Of a stretch of 64,000 bases of DNA, positions 1-8,258 are shown one piece after another (position 1 is the first letter of the stretch; every line of letters starts with the position of its first letter). The stretch covers positions 186,001-250,000 of the forward strand of contig NZ_AUJQ01000003.1 of assembly GCF_000424305.1 (NCBI RefSeq). The letters run 5' to 3'. The translations under genes were made by a program, and so were the position numbers. The stretch is from Pseudobutyrivibrio ruminis AD2017. Lineage in GTDB: Bacteria; Bacillota; Clostridia; Lachnospirales; Lachnospiraceae. The notes under the pieces are model-generated. The model did no database searches. It was not told the origin of the DNA and saw only the letters and a program-made list of their open reading frames with translations.

Positions 1-2
1 AT

Positions 3-2444
3 GAGAACGATGCTCACGAGAAGCAGTGGGTACTTCCAATGTTCGTACCAGGTTCTGCAGAGTTCTCTAACATGAACCAGGATTTCCTTGCAGAGCATCC
101 TGAAATGGGACGTTTCTTCGAGAGAATGAGCCGTCTTCCACTTGAGGGACTTACACACATGGTACCACCAGGAGGTGCTGGTATCGGTATGCATGTTATC
201 CCTGTAGAGGATGCTATTTCTATGGAGCAGGAAGCAATCGGACTTGAGAAGATTTCTTACTGGCTCGATAAGTACGAAGGAAAGTATGCTAAGTCACCAT
301 GTTCTTGCCGTCTTTCTAGAAAGACATATGACGAAGGCTGCGCTGACGATCCAGAAGGATGGTGTATCGCAGTTGGTGATATGGCAGACTACGTTGTTGA
401 GACAAACAAGGGTGGTGTTTACATCACTAAGGAAGAGGCTCTTGATATCTTCAAGCAGGCTGAGGACAACGGCTTCGTTCACCAGATTACAAATATCGAT
501 GGCGAGAACAAAATCTTCGCTATCTGTAACTGTAATGTAAATGTATGTTATGCGCTCAGAACATCACAGTTATTCAATACACCTAACATGTCACGTTCAG
601 CATATGTAGCTCACGTTACAGCTGAGGACTGTGTCGCTTGTGGTAAGTGTGTTGAGAACTGTCCAGCAGGTGCTGTTAAGCTTGGTCAGAAGCTTTGCAC
701 AGCTGATGGAAAGCAGGTTACATATCCTAAGCAGGTACTTCCTACAGAGCGCAAGTGGTCTACAGACGAGTGGAATGATAACTACCGTGACACTAACAGA
801 ATCAACTGCTATGACACAGGTACAGCTCCATGTAAGACAGCTTGTCCAGCACACATCGCTATCCAGGGTTACCTTCGTATGGCAGCTCAGGGGCGTTACA
901 AGGAAGCTCTTGCTCTTATTAAGCAGGATAATCCACTTCCAGCTATCTGCGGTCGTGTATGTAACAGACGTTGTGAGGCTGCTTGTACAAGAGGTACAGT
1001 TGATGAGGCTATCGCAATTGATGAAGTTAAGCGTTTCTTAGCAGAGATGGATCTCAAGGCTGAGACACGTTACATCCCTAAGAAGATTGTTCCTTCACAG
1101 AAGGGTGAATTTACAGAGAAGGTTGCTATCGTTGGTGCAGGTCCTGCAGGTCTTTCATGTGCTTACTACTTAGCACTTAAGGGTTACAAGCCTACAATCT
1201 TCGAAAAGAGCAATCATCCAGGTGGAATGCTTCGTTATGGTATTCCTTCATTCGTACTTGAGAACAACGTTATCGACGCTGAAATCGAAATCATCAAGGA
1301 ACTTGGTGTTGAGATTAAGTGTGGCGTTGAGGTTGGTAAGGACATCACTCTTGATGAATTACGTAGCCAGGGCTACAAGGCATTCTACGTAGCTATCGGT
1401 TGCCAGGGTGGTAACCTTCCAAACGTACCAGGTGATAAGGCTATCGGTACAGCAACAGCTGTTGATTTCCTTCACGAGTGCTCAGAGAACGAAGCATACG
1501 ATATCAAGGGTGACCTTGTTGTTATCGGTGGTGGTAACGTTGCTATCGACGTTGCTCGTTCTGCAAGACGTGTTGGTAATGAAAAGGTTTCTATGTTCTG
1601 TCTTGAGAGCAGAGACATCATGCCAGCTTCACCAGAGGAAATCGAAATCGTAGAGGCTGAAGGCGTTGAGCTTAACTGCGGTTGGGGTCCTAAGGAAGTT
1701 CTTGTTGATGAGGCAGGAGCTGTTAAGGGAATCGTTCTTAAGAAGTGTACACGTGTAAAGGATGAGACAGGACGTTTCAACCCACAGTACGATGAGAACG
1801 ACACAATCACAGTAGAGTGTAAGCACGTTATCTTCTCAGTAGGACAGCGTAGCGTATACGGAGACCTCTTCAAGGGTTCTAAGGTTGTTATCGAGAGAGG
1901 CCCTAAGGCTGACGCTCTTACATACCAGACAGACGAGCCAGACATCTTCGTTGGTGGTGATATGTACACAGGTCCACGTTTTGCTATCGATGCTATCGCA
2001 GCAGGTCGTGAGGGTGCTATCTCTATCCACCGTTTCGTACAGCCACACAGCTCACTTACAATCGGACGTAACCGTCGTGACTTCATTGAGCTTGATAAGG
2101 AAAACCTTAAGATTGGTGATTACGATCACAGCCCACGTCAGATTCCAGGCGTATCTAAGACTACAGTGGACGGAGAGCTTACATTCCGAGATAAGACAGT
2201 AGAGCTTACAGAAGAGCAGATTAAGGTTGAGACAGCTAGATGTCTCAAGTGCGGTGCTTCAGTTGTTGACGAGAATAAGTGTATCGGTTGTGGTGTATGT
2301 ACAACTAAGTGCGAATTCGACGCAATTAAGCTTTACCGTGAGCGCCCAGAGTGCTCTAAGATGACTCCATCTGAGGACAAGCTTAAGTACGTTCTTCCAA
2401 ACGGCTTAAAGCAGCGCATCAAAGTTGCTTTCAAGCATAGATAA
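3..2444 (+). CDS. FAD/NAD(P)-binding iron-sulfur oxidoreductase, 5' end outside window
   Basis: The reading frame is open to the left edge, so the gene starts upstream; ATG 39 is only an internal Met. Counting from that Met, a 4Fe-4S cluster motif (CVACGKCVENCP) lies near residues 198-209, followed by a DPYD/GltD-type cysteine-rich segment (about 257-320), an FAD-binding GAGPAG near 366, a second dinucleotide fold (GGGNVAID) near 500 and a C-terminal ferredoxin motif (CIGCGVCTTKC) near 755. This is the architecture of glutamate-synthase-small-subunit-like flavoproteins, which pass electrons between NAD(P)H and FeS clusters. The N-terminal extension with further cysteines is typical of long clostridial versions. 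The physiological acceptor cannot be told from sequence. Confidence 0.85.
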   Translation, partial: ENDAHEKQWVLPMFVPGSAEFSNMNQDFLAEHPEMGRFFERMSRLPLEGLTHMVPPGGAGIGMHVIPVEDAISMEQEAIGLEKISYWLDKYEGKYAKSPCSCRLSRKTYDEGCADDPEGWCIAVGDMADYVVETNKGGVYITKEEALDIFKQAEDNGFVHQITNIDGENKIFAICNCNVNVCYALRTSQLFNTPNMSRSAYVAHVTAEDCVACGKCVENCPAGAVKLGQKLCTADGKQVTYPKQVLPTERKWSTDEWNDNYRDTNRINCYDTGTAPCKTACPAHIAIQGYLRMAAQGRYKEALALIKQDNPLPAICGRVCNRRCEAACTRGTVDEAIAIDEVKRFLAEMDLKAETRYIPKKIVPSQKGEFTEKVAIVGAGPAGLSCAYYLALKGYKPTIFEKSNHPGGMLRYGIPSFVLENNVIDAEIEIIKELGVEIKCGVEVGKDITLDELRSQGYKAFYVAIGCQGGNLPNVPGDKAIGTATAVDFLHECSENEAYDIKGDLVVIGGGNVAIDVARSARRVGNEKVSMFCLESRDIMPASPEEIEIVEAEGVELNCGWGPKEVLVDEAGAVKGIVLKKCTRVKDETGRFNPQYDENDTITVECKHVIFSVGQRSVYGDLFKGSKVVIERGPKADALTYQTDEPDIFVGGDMYTGPRFAIDAIAAGREGAISIHRFVQPHSSLTIGRNRRDFIELDKENLKIGDYDHSPRQIPGVSKTTVDGELTFRDKTVELTEEQIKVETARCLKCGASVVDENKCIGCGVCTTKCEFDAIKLYRERPECSKMTPSEDKLKYVLPNGLKQRIKVAFKHR

Positions 2445-2464
2445 TTTAAAAATGTAATTTGAGA

Positions 2465-2498
2465 AACAACCCGTTGTTACCTACGGGTTGTTTTTTTT
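2465..2498 (+). terminator. Rho-independent terminator of the flavoprotein gene
   Basis: Inverted repeat ACAACCCG / CGGGTTGT with an 11-nt loop, followed by eight T residues, 21 bp after the stop codon. Confidence 0.9.
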
Positions 2499-2547
2499 GA
2501 CGATTTTAGTCGGTTGCTTAGTTCATTTGAATAAGATGGTTATTTTG

Positions 2548-2911
2548 TTAAGTTTATAAACTAAGAATCTGCATTTCACTTAAAAATTGGAATATGAGTT
2601 AAGTGAATATAAAAAAAATAGAAATAAACTTAAAATAGGTTAAATACTTTTAGGCAAACTTAAGTTTATTAAAGAGATTAAAAAATTCACTTAACTTATC
2701 ATGGAGAGATTATAAGTTTATTTTGGATAATTCATTAGAGACTTAACAAATTCAAAGATTGGAATTATAAAGTTAAGTTTATTTTGATATGATTCTTTTT
2801 CACTTAAGTGGATTTTGCATTTTTAAGTGAAAATATTCAAATCTGAAATTCACTTAATTAACAGCTGGTTTATATATAAGTGAATTTGATAAATATATAT
2901 ATAAAACTTAA
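2548..2911. repeat. Phased array of TTAAGT/ACTTAA motifs in a 517-bp AT-rich gap
   Basis: Twelve exact TTAAGT/ACTTAA sites plus two one-mismatch sites (TATAAGT, about 2713 and 2877) fill this gap. TT|AA centres lie near 2549, 2581, 2600, 2631, 2661, 2692, 2713, 2744, 2774, 2805, 2824, 2855, 2877 and 2909. Spacings are therefore 30-32 or 19-22 bp, close to three and two helical turns. Two flavours exist, TTAAGTTTA and TTAAGTGAA, in mostly alternating orientation; sites at 2658 and 2802 are full ACTTAAGT palindromes. No ORF of its own and no DnaA-box cluster is seen. A nucleoprotein binding region upstream of the esterase gene is the simplest reading. Confidence 0.7.
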
Positions 2912-2961
2912 CATCAAAAATAAGGACAATTTATGCTATCATATAGGCATAGGAGGGACAT

Positions 2962-3960
2962 ATGCGAAACATTTATTTATTTGCAAACGGATTTGGCGAG
3001 ACAGTAAGAACTCTGATTATCGCATACCTAATTCTTACATTCGTATTTACGGTATATTCAATAGCAAGAATGTACTACATTGAGCATAAATCAAATAATG
3101 TGAAGACAGGAAGGACCAGAGTTAAATATCTTCAATATACAGGGCGATTCATACAAATGCCTGTTTATTCCATGGAAGAAATGGCAGCGGATAAACACAA
3201 GCGAGATGTTAAGCTTATGTATTTCCCAGCAGATAATCCAAAGAGCAAGCGATTTATTATGATTCTACCAGGTGGCGGCTACGCGCATCTTTGCACCAAG
3301 CAGGAGGGATACCCTGTTGCAGCAACTCTTAACAAAATGGGAATCAATGCATTTGTATTAGAATATAGCGCAGGAAGAGACTGTGAGCCTTATTCACCTA
3401 TGATAGATTTAGGTACAGCGCTTGTTCTGATAAAAGATAATTTAGAGAAGTTTGACGTTGTTATGGATGGCTATGCTCTTATGGGATTTTCCGCAGGAGG
3501 AAACCTTGCCGGAATATTCTCAAGCCATAAATTTGGTTATTTAGATTACCAGCTTCCAAAGCCAGCAGCTGTCATCCTGGGCTATCCTTGGACATGTGTT
3601 AACGATTGGCTACATCATCCATATTGGAATATTTGGATTGGTTTACTTGGAATATGGCTTAGCAACAGAGGAAGCTTTTATATGTTCGGCTTACGCCACA
3701 TCAGAAAAGGTCGTCAGATGTTAGATGTTCAAAAATACATCGGTGATGATTACCCACCTACATTTATGTATTCTGGCTCTTGGGATGTATTAGTCCCAGC
3801 CAGCCGCCATGCAGATGTATTTGACGCAGCCCTTACTGAGCACGGTGTAAAGCATGTATACGAAAAGTACTTCGGCGTCCCACACGGCATCGGCCTCGGC
3901 CTCCACACCAAAGCTGAAGGCTGGCTAGAGCGCGCCGTAGAATTTTGGGAAGCAAACTAA
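2962..3960 (+). CDS. Alpha/beta-hydrolase (esterase/lipase-like), membrane-anchored
   Basis: 332 aa with an AGGAGGG ribosome binding site 5 nt before ATG 2962. An N-terminal hydrophobic segment (about residues 14-31) suggests a membrane anchor with the catalytic domain outside. The oxyanion-hole motif PGGGYAHL (near residue 100) and the nucleophile elbow GFSAGG (Ser near 179) place it in the BD-FAE/hormone-sensitive-lipase-like alpha/beta hydrolases; a C-terminal Asp (GSWDVLVPA) and His (GVPHGIG) complete a likely triad. Relatives often remove acyl groups from plant polysaccharides, which would suit the xylan genes of this region, but the substrate is not determined. The gene stands alone, behind the TTAAGT array. 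Confidence 0.8.
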   Translation: MRNIYLFANGFGETVRTLIIAYLILTFVFTVYSIARMYYIEHKSNNVKTGRTRVKYLQYTGRFIQMPVYSMEEMAADKHKRDVKLMYFPADNPKSKRFIMILPGGGYAHLCTKQEGYPVAATLNKMGINAFVLEYSAGRDCEPYSPMIDLGTALVLIKDNLEKFDVVMDGYALMGFSAGGNLAGIFSSHKFGYLDYQLPKPAAVILGYPWTCVNDWLHHPYWNIWIGLLGIWLSNRGSFYMFGLRHIRKGRQMLDVQKYIGDDYPPTFMYSGSWDVLVPASRHADVFDAALTEHGVKHVYEKYFGVPHGIGLGLHTKAEGWLERAVEFWEAN

Positions 3961-4013
3961 GCCTTCTCCCTCTGGGAGAAGGTGTCACCGCAGGTGACGG
4001 ATGAGGGTTTTCT
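3961..4013. repeat. Dispersed REP/MITE-like double-hairpin repeat, single unit
   Basis: Directly after the esterase stop codon are two hairpins, CTTCTCCC-tct-GGGAGAAG and GTCACC-gca-GGTGAC, ending in GATGAGGGT. The same unit occurs twice in inverted orientation at 20504-20611. It may double as the transcription terminator of the esterase gene. Confidence 0.7.
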
Positions 4014-4140
4014 CCAATTCTATCTTTCCTAGAATTTAACTCTAGTATCACATAATCGCAACTCTACGACACATAGGTTTCTATATCATCCTGCATCTTG
4101 TACCCTAAAGGTGTAACAATTGTAGCGACAGGAGGTCACT

Positions 4141-4887
4141 ATGTTAGATTTAATCAAAATCGGTTCGTTTATATCTAATGTCAGGAAGGAACAGGGCTTA
4201 ACGCAAAAGCAGCTGGCAGAGCTTGTAGGAGTTAGCGATAAGGCCGTATCCAGATGGGAAACAGGCAAAGGATTGCCGGACACTAGCATCATGCCTGAAT
4301 TATGCAAGGCCCTTGATATTAATATAAATGAACTGTTATCTGGTGAGCGCCTGGACGCAGATACCTATAGTGGAAAGGCGGAGAAGCTTATGGTTGATTT
4401 AGTAAGAGATGCACAAAAGAACAGAAATGAAAGAAAATCAGTAATAATTGGGCTATTGCTAGGTGTTGTATTTTTGATAGTAGGCTTGCTGTTTATTGCG
4501 TTTGTCAGTGGAAGCAGCCTGGTCTATTATTTGGATACACCATCCTTTATTATTGTTATAGCATTTCAATTTATATTATTAGGGGCTGGTGGACAGATGC
4601 ATAGCTTTATATCGGCCTTTAAGCTTATTTTTAGCAAGCATAAGGAAGACTTGATGTCAGAGGTGGAGCAGTGTGAATATGCAATTAAGTATGCCAGAAG
4701 GGCAGCAATCTTTGGAGGCATTCTTTCTAGCATAATGGGATTTGTTACAGTATTTGCTATAGTATTCCGTGAAGCTTACGATGTTCTCGGACCTAATCTT
4801 GCCGTTGCAGTACTGTCACTGTTCTATGGCCTGCTTATTTCAATTATACTCATGCCAATCCAAGGCAGATTACATAAAATGCACTAG
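4141..4887 (+). CDS. XRE-family HTH regulator with membrane domain
   Basis: 248 aa, ribosome binding site AGGAGGTC before ATG 4141. Residues about 8-62 form a Cro/C1-type helix-turn-helix (QKQLAELVGVSDKAVSRWE), so it should bind DNA. The rest holds four hydrophobic segments (about 100-122, 130-155, 190-210, 220-240), giving a membrane-tethered repressor of a type common in clostridia and often linked to stress or antimicrobial response. No partner gene lies beside it, so its targets are unknown. Confidence 0.8.
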   Translation: MLDLIKIGSFISNVRKEQGLTQKQLAELVGVSDKAVSRWETGKGLPDTSIMPELCKALDININELLSGERLDADTYSGKAEKLMVDLVRDAQKNRNERKSVIIGLLLGVVFLIVGLLFIAFVSGSSLVYYLDTPSFIIVIAFQFILLGAGGQMHSFISAFKLIFSKHKEDLMSEVEQCEYAIKYARRAAIFGGILSSIMGFVTVFAIVFREAYDVLGPNLAVAVLSLFYGLLISIILMPIQGRLHKMH

Positions 4888-4902
4888 TTTTATATTATGT
4901 AT

Positions 4903-5200
4903 TACTACCTGAGAGCAAAAATAGAGGATAGGTAGTAGTGGAAAAAATATGTATTACTACCTGAGAGAAAAAAATTTGAAATAGATAGTAGAGAAAAATA
5001 CATGTACTACTACCTGAGAGAAAAAATAGAGGATAGGTAGTAGAGAAAAAGATATGAACTACTACCTGAAAGAAAAAATAGAGGATAGGTAGTAGAGAAA
5101 AAGACAAGTACTACTATCTGAGAGCAAAAATAGAACATAGATAGTAATACAATGAAAAATGCCTACTATCTCAGAAATAAAAAATGTGCTAGATAGTAAT
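4903..5200. repeat. Six-unit tandem hairpin array, 52-bp period
   Basis: Units start at about 4903, 4955, 5008, 5060, 5112 and 5164. Each holds TACTACCT, a ~19-nt A-rich spacer and AGGTAGTA, that is an 8-bp hairpin arm pair. In units 5 and 6 both arms change together to TACTATCT / AGATAGTA, keeping the pairing; unit 2 has only one arm changed. Together with the hairpin after it the array fills the 365-bp gap between genes. It is not a CRISPR: the repeat itself is palindromic and the intervening sequence is also conserved. Confidence 0.8.
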
Positions 5201-5202
5201 AA

Positions 5203-5234
5203 AGCGGCTAGTCAGGATAATCTGGCTAGCCGCT
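5203..5234. terminator. Strong hairpin, likely bidirectional terminator
   Basis: Thirteen-base arms AGCGGCTAGTCAG / CTGGCTAGCCGCT (one G-T pair) with a GATAAT loop, between the hairpin array and the 3' end of the minus-strand gene at 5253-6008. T-runs are modest on both sides. Confidence 0.7.
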
Positions 5235-5252
5235 AAATAATTATCAGGTTTT

Positions 5253-6008
5253 TTAGGTCTCAATTCTTGTGGATGAACTTACAGTGGAGATGTTTTCCAT
5301 GTAGGTTAGATTAGTTCCAGCTGGGATACTGAATCCTGCGCCCGCATTAGTGCCTGCAGAGCTGTTGTTCTCAGGCTTGTAGGTGCCGTTCTTCCACTGA
5401 CTAAATTTATCTTCTACAGCGTCGTAGGTCTTCTTAGAAATGTCAGGCAAATCCTTGCCCCAGGTGCCTGTGGCCTGCTCGTAGCCTTTCTTGAAGGCGT
5501 CTAACAGCATATCAGCCTTTGATGTGTCACCACCAGAAAGAGCAATTGCAAAATCTACAATTCTATCAGATGTTTTGTTAACACCCCAATATCCATCTTC
5601 AGAAATGTCTTCCTTTGCTTTTTCAATAGTTTCAGGGTCTGCATCGAATTTGCCCTCAGCTAAGAATTTCCACATGTCATCCTGAGTAGCAATAGCGAAT
5701 GTACTTCCCTGCCCATTGATTGTCTTCATAACAATATCAAGAAGATTGTTTAACATCTTCTCCTGGTCAGCCTTTAACTGCTGGATTAAAGCAGTGCGGT
5801 CGCCCTTTTTGTAATTGTCAGTGGTGAGAGCCTTGTCATCTGATGATTTTTCGTAAACAGCTGCCTCATCAGAAAACTTTGAAGCCTTGATTTCTTCTTT
5901 AGAAGCGTTAAATTCTAATGACTCAGTAACCGAACCATCAGCATTAGTAGTCTTGGTGTAGGTTCCTGCTATATTAGAAGAAACGCTAGAGAGTGTACTT
6001 AATTCCAT
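5253..6008 (-). CDS. Protein of unknown function, possibly flagellum/motility regulon
   Basis: 251 aa, no signal peptide or membrane segment, AAGGAGG ribosome binding site. The central region (about residues 120-205; GYWGVNKTSDRIVDFA, then WGKDLPDISKKTYDAV) looks like a conserved domain of cytoplasmic or secreted-by-other-route proteins; it resembles DUF5610-type sequences from memory, with low certainty. The C-terminal 40 residues are Gly/Ser/Thr-rich and low in complexity. The upstream promoter (6075-6101) resembles sigma-D/sigma-28 promoters, suggesting expression with motility genes. Function unknown. Confidence 0.6.
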   Translation of the reverse strand: MELSTLSSVSSNIAGTYTKTTNADGSVTESLEFNASKEEIKASKFSDEAAVYEKSSDDKALTTDNYKKGDRTALIQQLKADQEKMLNNLLDIVMKTINGQGSTFAIATQDDMWKFLAEGKFDADPETIEKAKEDISEDGYWGVNKTSDRIVDFAIALSGGDTSKADMLLDAFKKGYEQATGTWGKDLPDISKKTYDAVEDKFSQWKNGTYKPENNSSAGTNAGAGFSIPAGTNLTYMENISTVSSSTRIET

Positions 6009-6074
6009 AGTATAACCTCCTTGTTATGTGGTTTAAAACAACAAAACCATATGGAAATCCTTTTCCTATCTCTA

Positions 6075-6101
6075 ATATCGGTAGCTTAATGATAAAAATT
6101 A
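6075..6101 (-). promoter_or_regulatory. Sigma-D/sigma-28-like promoter
   Basis: On the minus strand TAATTTTT, 11 nt, ACCGATAT; the flagellar sigma-28 consensus is TAAAGTTT-N11-GCCGATAA, so 12 of 16 positions match with exact spacing. It lies 67 bp upstream of the start codon of the minus-strand gene at 5253-6008. Confidence 0.5.
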
Positions 6102-6135
6102 ACGATTAGATTGTATTTATTTTAATACAAAATCC

Positions 6136-6164
6136 TTGCCAATATGTGTGTTCTTTGTTAAAAT
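6136..6164 (+). promoter_or_regulatory. Sigma-A promoter of ispE
   Basis: TTGCCA, 17-bp spacer, TAAAAT, about 50 bp before the ispE start. Confidence 0.6.
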
Positions 6165-6216
6165 TTATAAGGATTGAATACAATGTACACGAGTGTACAA
6201 AATTTGGAGTATAGAT

Positions 6217-7092
6217 ATGGATAGCATTTCACTTAAGGCGTTAGCCAAGATTAATATAGGACTTGATGTTACAGGCATTAGAGAAGACGGATATCATGAA
6301 GTAAGAATGATTATGCAGACAGTCAATCTTTTTGATAAGGTTACCATTACAAGAACTACTGATGGTAGCATTACTATGTCTACAAATCTTAAGTTTTTAC
6401 CAGTAAATGATGATAATTTATGCATAAAGGCTGCTAAGCTTTTGATAGAAGAATTTGGCATCAAGGAAGGCGTGCACATCGATTTGGAAAAGCACATTCC
6501 AGTAGCTGCTGGTATGGCTGGTGGTTCCACAGATGCAGCAGCTGTTTTATTTGGCGTTAACAAAATCTTTAATCTCAAATTAAGCAAAACAGCTTTAATG
6601 GAAAGAGGAGTTAAGATAGGCGCTGATGTGCCTTATTGCATCATGCGTGGCACAGCACTTGCAGAGGGTATTGGCGAAGTACTATCACCACTTCCTCCAA
6701 TGATAAAATGTTCAGTGCTTATAGCAAAGCCAGGTATTTCTGTATCTACTAAGCAGGTATATGATTCGCTTGACGCATGCTTTGACAATGTTACTCACCC
6801 TGACATAGATGGACTTATAGATGATATCAAAGCAGAGGACTTACAGTCTCTTTGCTCACATATGGGGAATGTGTTAGAGGAAGTTACTATCCCATTGCAC
6901 CCAGTCATTGCAGATATCAAAAAGTGCATGATGGATAATGGTGCTGTCGGTTCAATGATGAGTGGCAGTGGCCCAACAGTATTTGGATTTTTTGACGATA
7001 ATAGGAAGGCAAAGGCTGCAAAGGAAGCCCTTACAGCTTCTGGCATGGTAAAACAGCTATACCTTACTACTATTTTCAATAATAAGATTTAA
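6217..7092 (+). CDS. ispE: 4-(cytidine 5'-diphospho)-2-C-methyl-D-erythritol kinase
   Basis: 291 aa GHMP kinase that phosphorylates CDP-methylerythritol in the MEP isoprenoid pathway, in the cytoplasm. The N-terminal KALAKINIGLDVTG and the ATP-binding PVAAGMAGGSTDAA (near residue 95) are typical, as is GSMMSGSGPTVFG near 250. ATG 6217 is chosen because GGAG lies 7 nt upstream; a GTG at 6193 in frame would add eight residues but has no ribosome binding site. A GntR gene follows after 24 bp, so the two are probably cotranscribed. Confidence 0.95.
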   Translation: MDSISLKALAKINIGLDVTGIREDGYHEVRMIMQTVNLFDKVTITRTTDGSITMSTNLKFLPVNDDNLCIKAAKLLIEEFGIKEGVHIDLEKHIPVAAGMAGGSTDAAAVLFGVNKIFNLKLSKTALMERGVKIGADVPYCIMRGTALAEGIGEVLSPLPPMIKCSVLIAKPGISVSTKQVYDSLDACFDNVTHPDIDGLIDDIKAEDLQSLCSHMGNVLEEVTIPLHPVIADIKKCMMDNGAVGSMMSGSGPTVFGFFDDNRKAKAAKEALTASGMVKQLYLTTIFNNKI

Positions 7093-7116
7093 TGAAGAGA
7101 AGGAGATATATAATTC

Positions 7117-7791
7117 ATGACTGAAAACCTTACATTACAAATGGATGATTATTTGCCACTTCGCGATGTGGTTTTTAACACCCTTCGTGAGGCTATTCTT
7201 AAGGGGGAACTTAAGCCAGGCGAAAGACTTATGGAGATGCATCTTGCGACAAAACTGGGGGTAAGTCGCACACCAATTAGAGAAGCTATTAGAATGCTTG
7301 AGCATGAGGGATTGGCAGTAACAATCCCACGCAAGGGTGCCCAGGTTGCCAAGATGACAGAAAAGGATTTACAGGACGTTTTAGAGGTAAGAGACGCTCT
7401 TGACGCTCTTGCTGTGGTATGCGCTTGTAGACGTATGACAGATGCTCAGTTTGTAGAACTAAAAGAAGCTATGAAGGCTTTTGAAGATGCTACCAGAACT
7501 GAGGATGTGAGAAAAATTGTGGAGACTGACGAAGCCTTCCATGATGTGATCTACGCATCAGCCAAAAATCCTAAGCTTGTTAATATAATCAATTCAGCCA
7601 GAGAGCAGATGTATAGATATCGTTACGAATACGTTAAAAATCCATCTGTTTACTCACAGCTTATTGCAGAACACAAGCAAATCATCGAAGGCTTTGATAG
7701 AAGAGACGAGGAATTTTTAAAAGGAATAATGCACGTCCATTTAACCAACCAAATAAACGCAGTGCGCGAGGTTATTAGAGAGCAGAAATAA
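7117..7791 (+). CDS. GntR/FadR-family transcriptional regulator
   Basis: 224 aa with an N-terminal winged helix-turn-helix (about residues 14-75; LGVSRTPIREAIRMLE) and an all-helical FCD ligand-binding domain (about 90-215). This is the FadR/VanR group, which usually senses small carboxylates or sugar derivatives. AGAAGGAGA precedes ATG 7117. It sits between ispE and the DUF1934 gene (4 bp downstream); the neighbours do not reveal the effector. Confidence 0.9.
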   Translation: MTENLTLQMDDYLPLRDVVFNTLREAILKGELKPGERLMEMHLATKLGVSRTPIREAIRMLEHEGLAVTIPRKGAQVAKMTEKDLQDVLEVRDALDALAVVCACRRMTDAQFVELKEAMKAFEDATRTEDVRKIVETDEAFHDVIYASAKNPKLVNIINSAREQMYRYRYEYVKNPSVYSQLIAEHKQIIEGFDRRDEEFLKGIMHVHLTNQINAVREVIREQK

Positions 7792-7794
7792 TTT

Positions 7795-8208
7795 ATGGAA
7801 AAAAAGAATTGTAAAATCCGTCTTAAGGCCATTCAAAAAATGGGCAAGGATGTTGAGACAACAAATCAGGAATACATTGGTGAATTAGCTGAAAAAGAGG
7901 ATAAAAGATATCTTACCTACAAACGAGGAAGCGAAGAGGGCGATATCAGCTGCTTGCTTACTTTTGACAGACGCAGCATGTCACTTACCCAAAGAGGTGC
8001 CATGAATTCCAAAATGAATGTATTTCCAGGTAAGAAAACGGAATATATCTATAGCACCCCAATGGGCAATCTGAATCTTTCTATTTTCACGAGAGAATAT
8101 CAGGTGTCAGATTTTGAAAACAAAATCAAGCTTGTTATAGATTATGATTTACTTACAGGTGGGGAAGCCATCAGAATATCCATGAATATCGAAATTGAAT
8201 ATGTGTAA
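7795..8208 (+). CDS. DUF1934 family protein
   Basis: 137 aa, cytoplasmic, beta-rich, ending in the pattern LVIDYDLLTGGE near residue 120 that marks the DUF1934 (YwiB-like, calycin-like barrel) family. Biochemical role is not established for the family. It starts 4 bp after the GntR stop and is probably translated from the same mRNA; a separate ribosome binding site is weak. Confidence 0.75.
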   Translation: MEKKNCKIRLKAIQKMGKDVETTNQEYIGELAEKEDKRYLTYKRGSEEGDISCLLTFDRRSMSLTQRGAMNSKMNVFPGKKTEYIYSTPMGNLNLSIFTREYQVSDFENKIKLVIDYDLLTGGEAIRISMNIEIEYV

Positions 8209-8212
8209 AATA

Positions 8213-8244
8213 AACAGGATGAAAGCAAATGCTTTCATCCTGTT
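8213..8244. terminator. Bidirectional terminator between convergent genes
   Basis: Perfect 14-15-bp stem AACAGGATGAAAGCA / TGCTTTCATCCTGTT with a minimal loop, placed between the DUF1934 gene (plus) and thiT (minus), with T-runs on both sides. Confidence 0.85.
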
Positions 8245-8258
8245 TTGGGATTATATAT

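Noticed and set aside
1472-2086. 204-codon minus-strand frame inside the flavoprotein gene
   Set aside because: Antisense shadow of a well-conserved gene; no ribosome binding site, unnatural Ser/Thr/Arg composition.
2880-3083. 67-codon frame overlapping the esterase start
   Set aside because: Different frame from the esterase, no ribosome binding site, Asn/Ile/Lys-rich composition of AT-rich noncoding DNA.
4895-5107. 70-codon minus-strand frame rich in Phe/Leu/Ser
   Set aside because: It is the translation of the tandem hairpin array and has no ribosome binding site.
4903-5200. CRISPR array candidate (regular 52-bp period)
   Set aside because: Repeats are palindromic and the sequence between arms is also conserved, units vary, and no cas genes are present.
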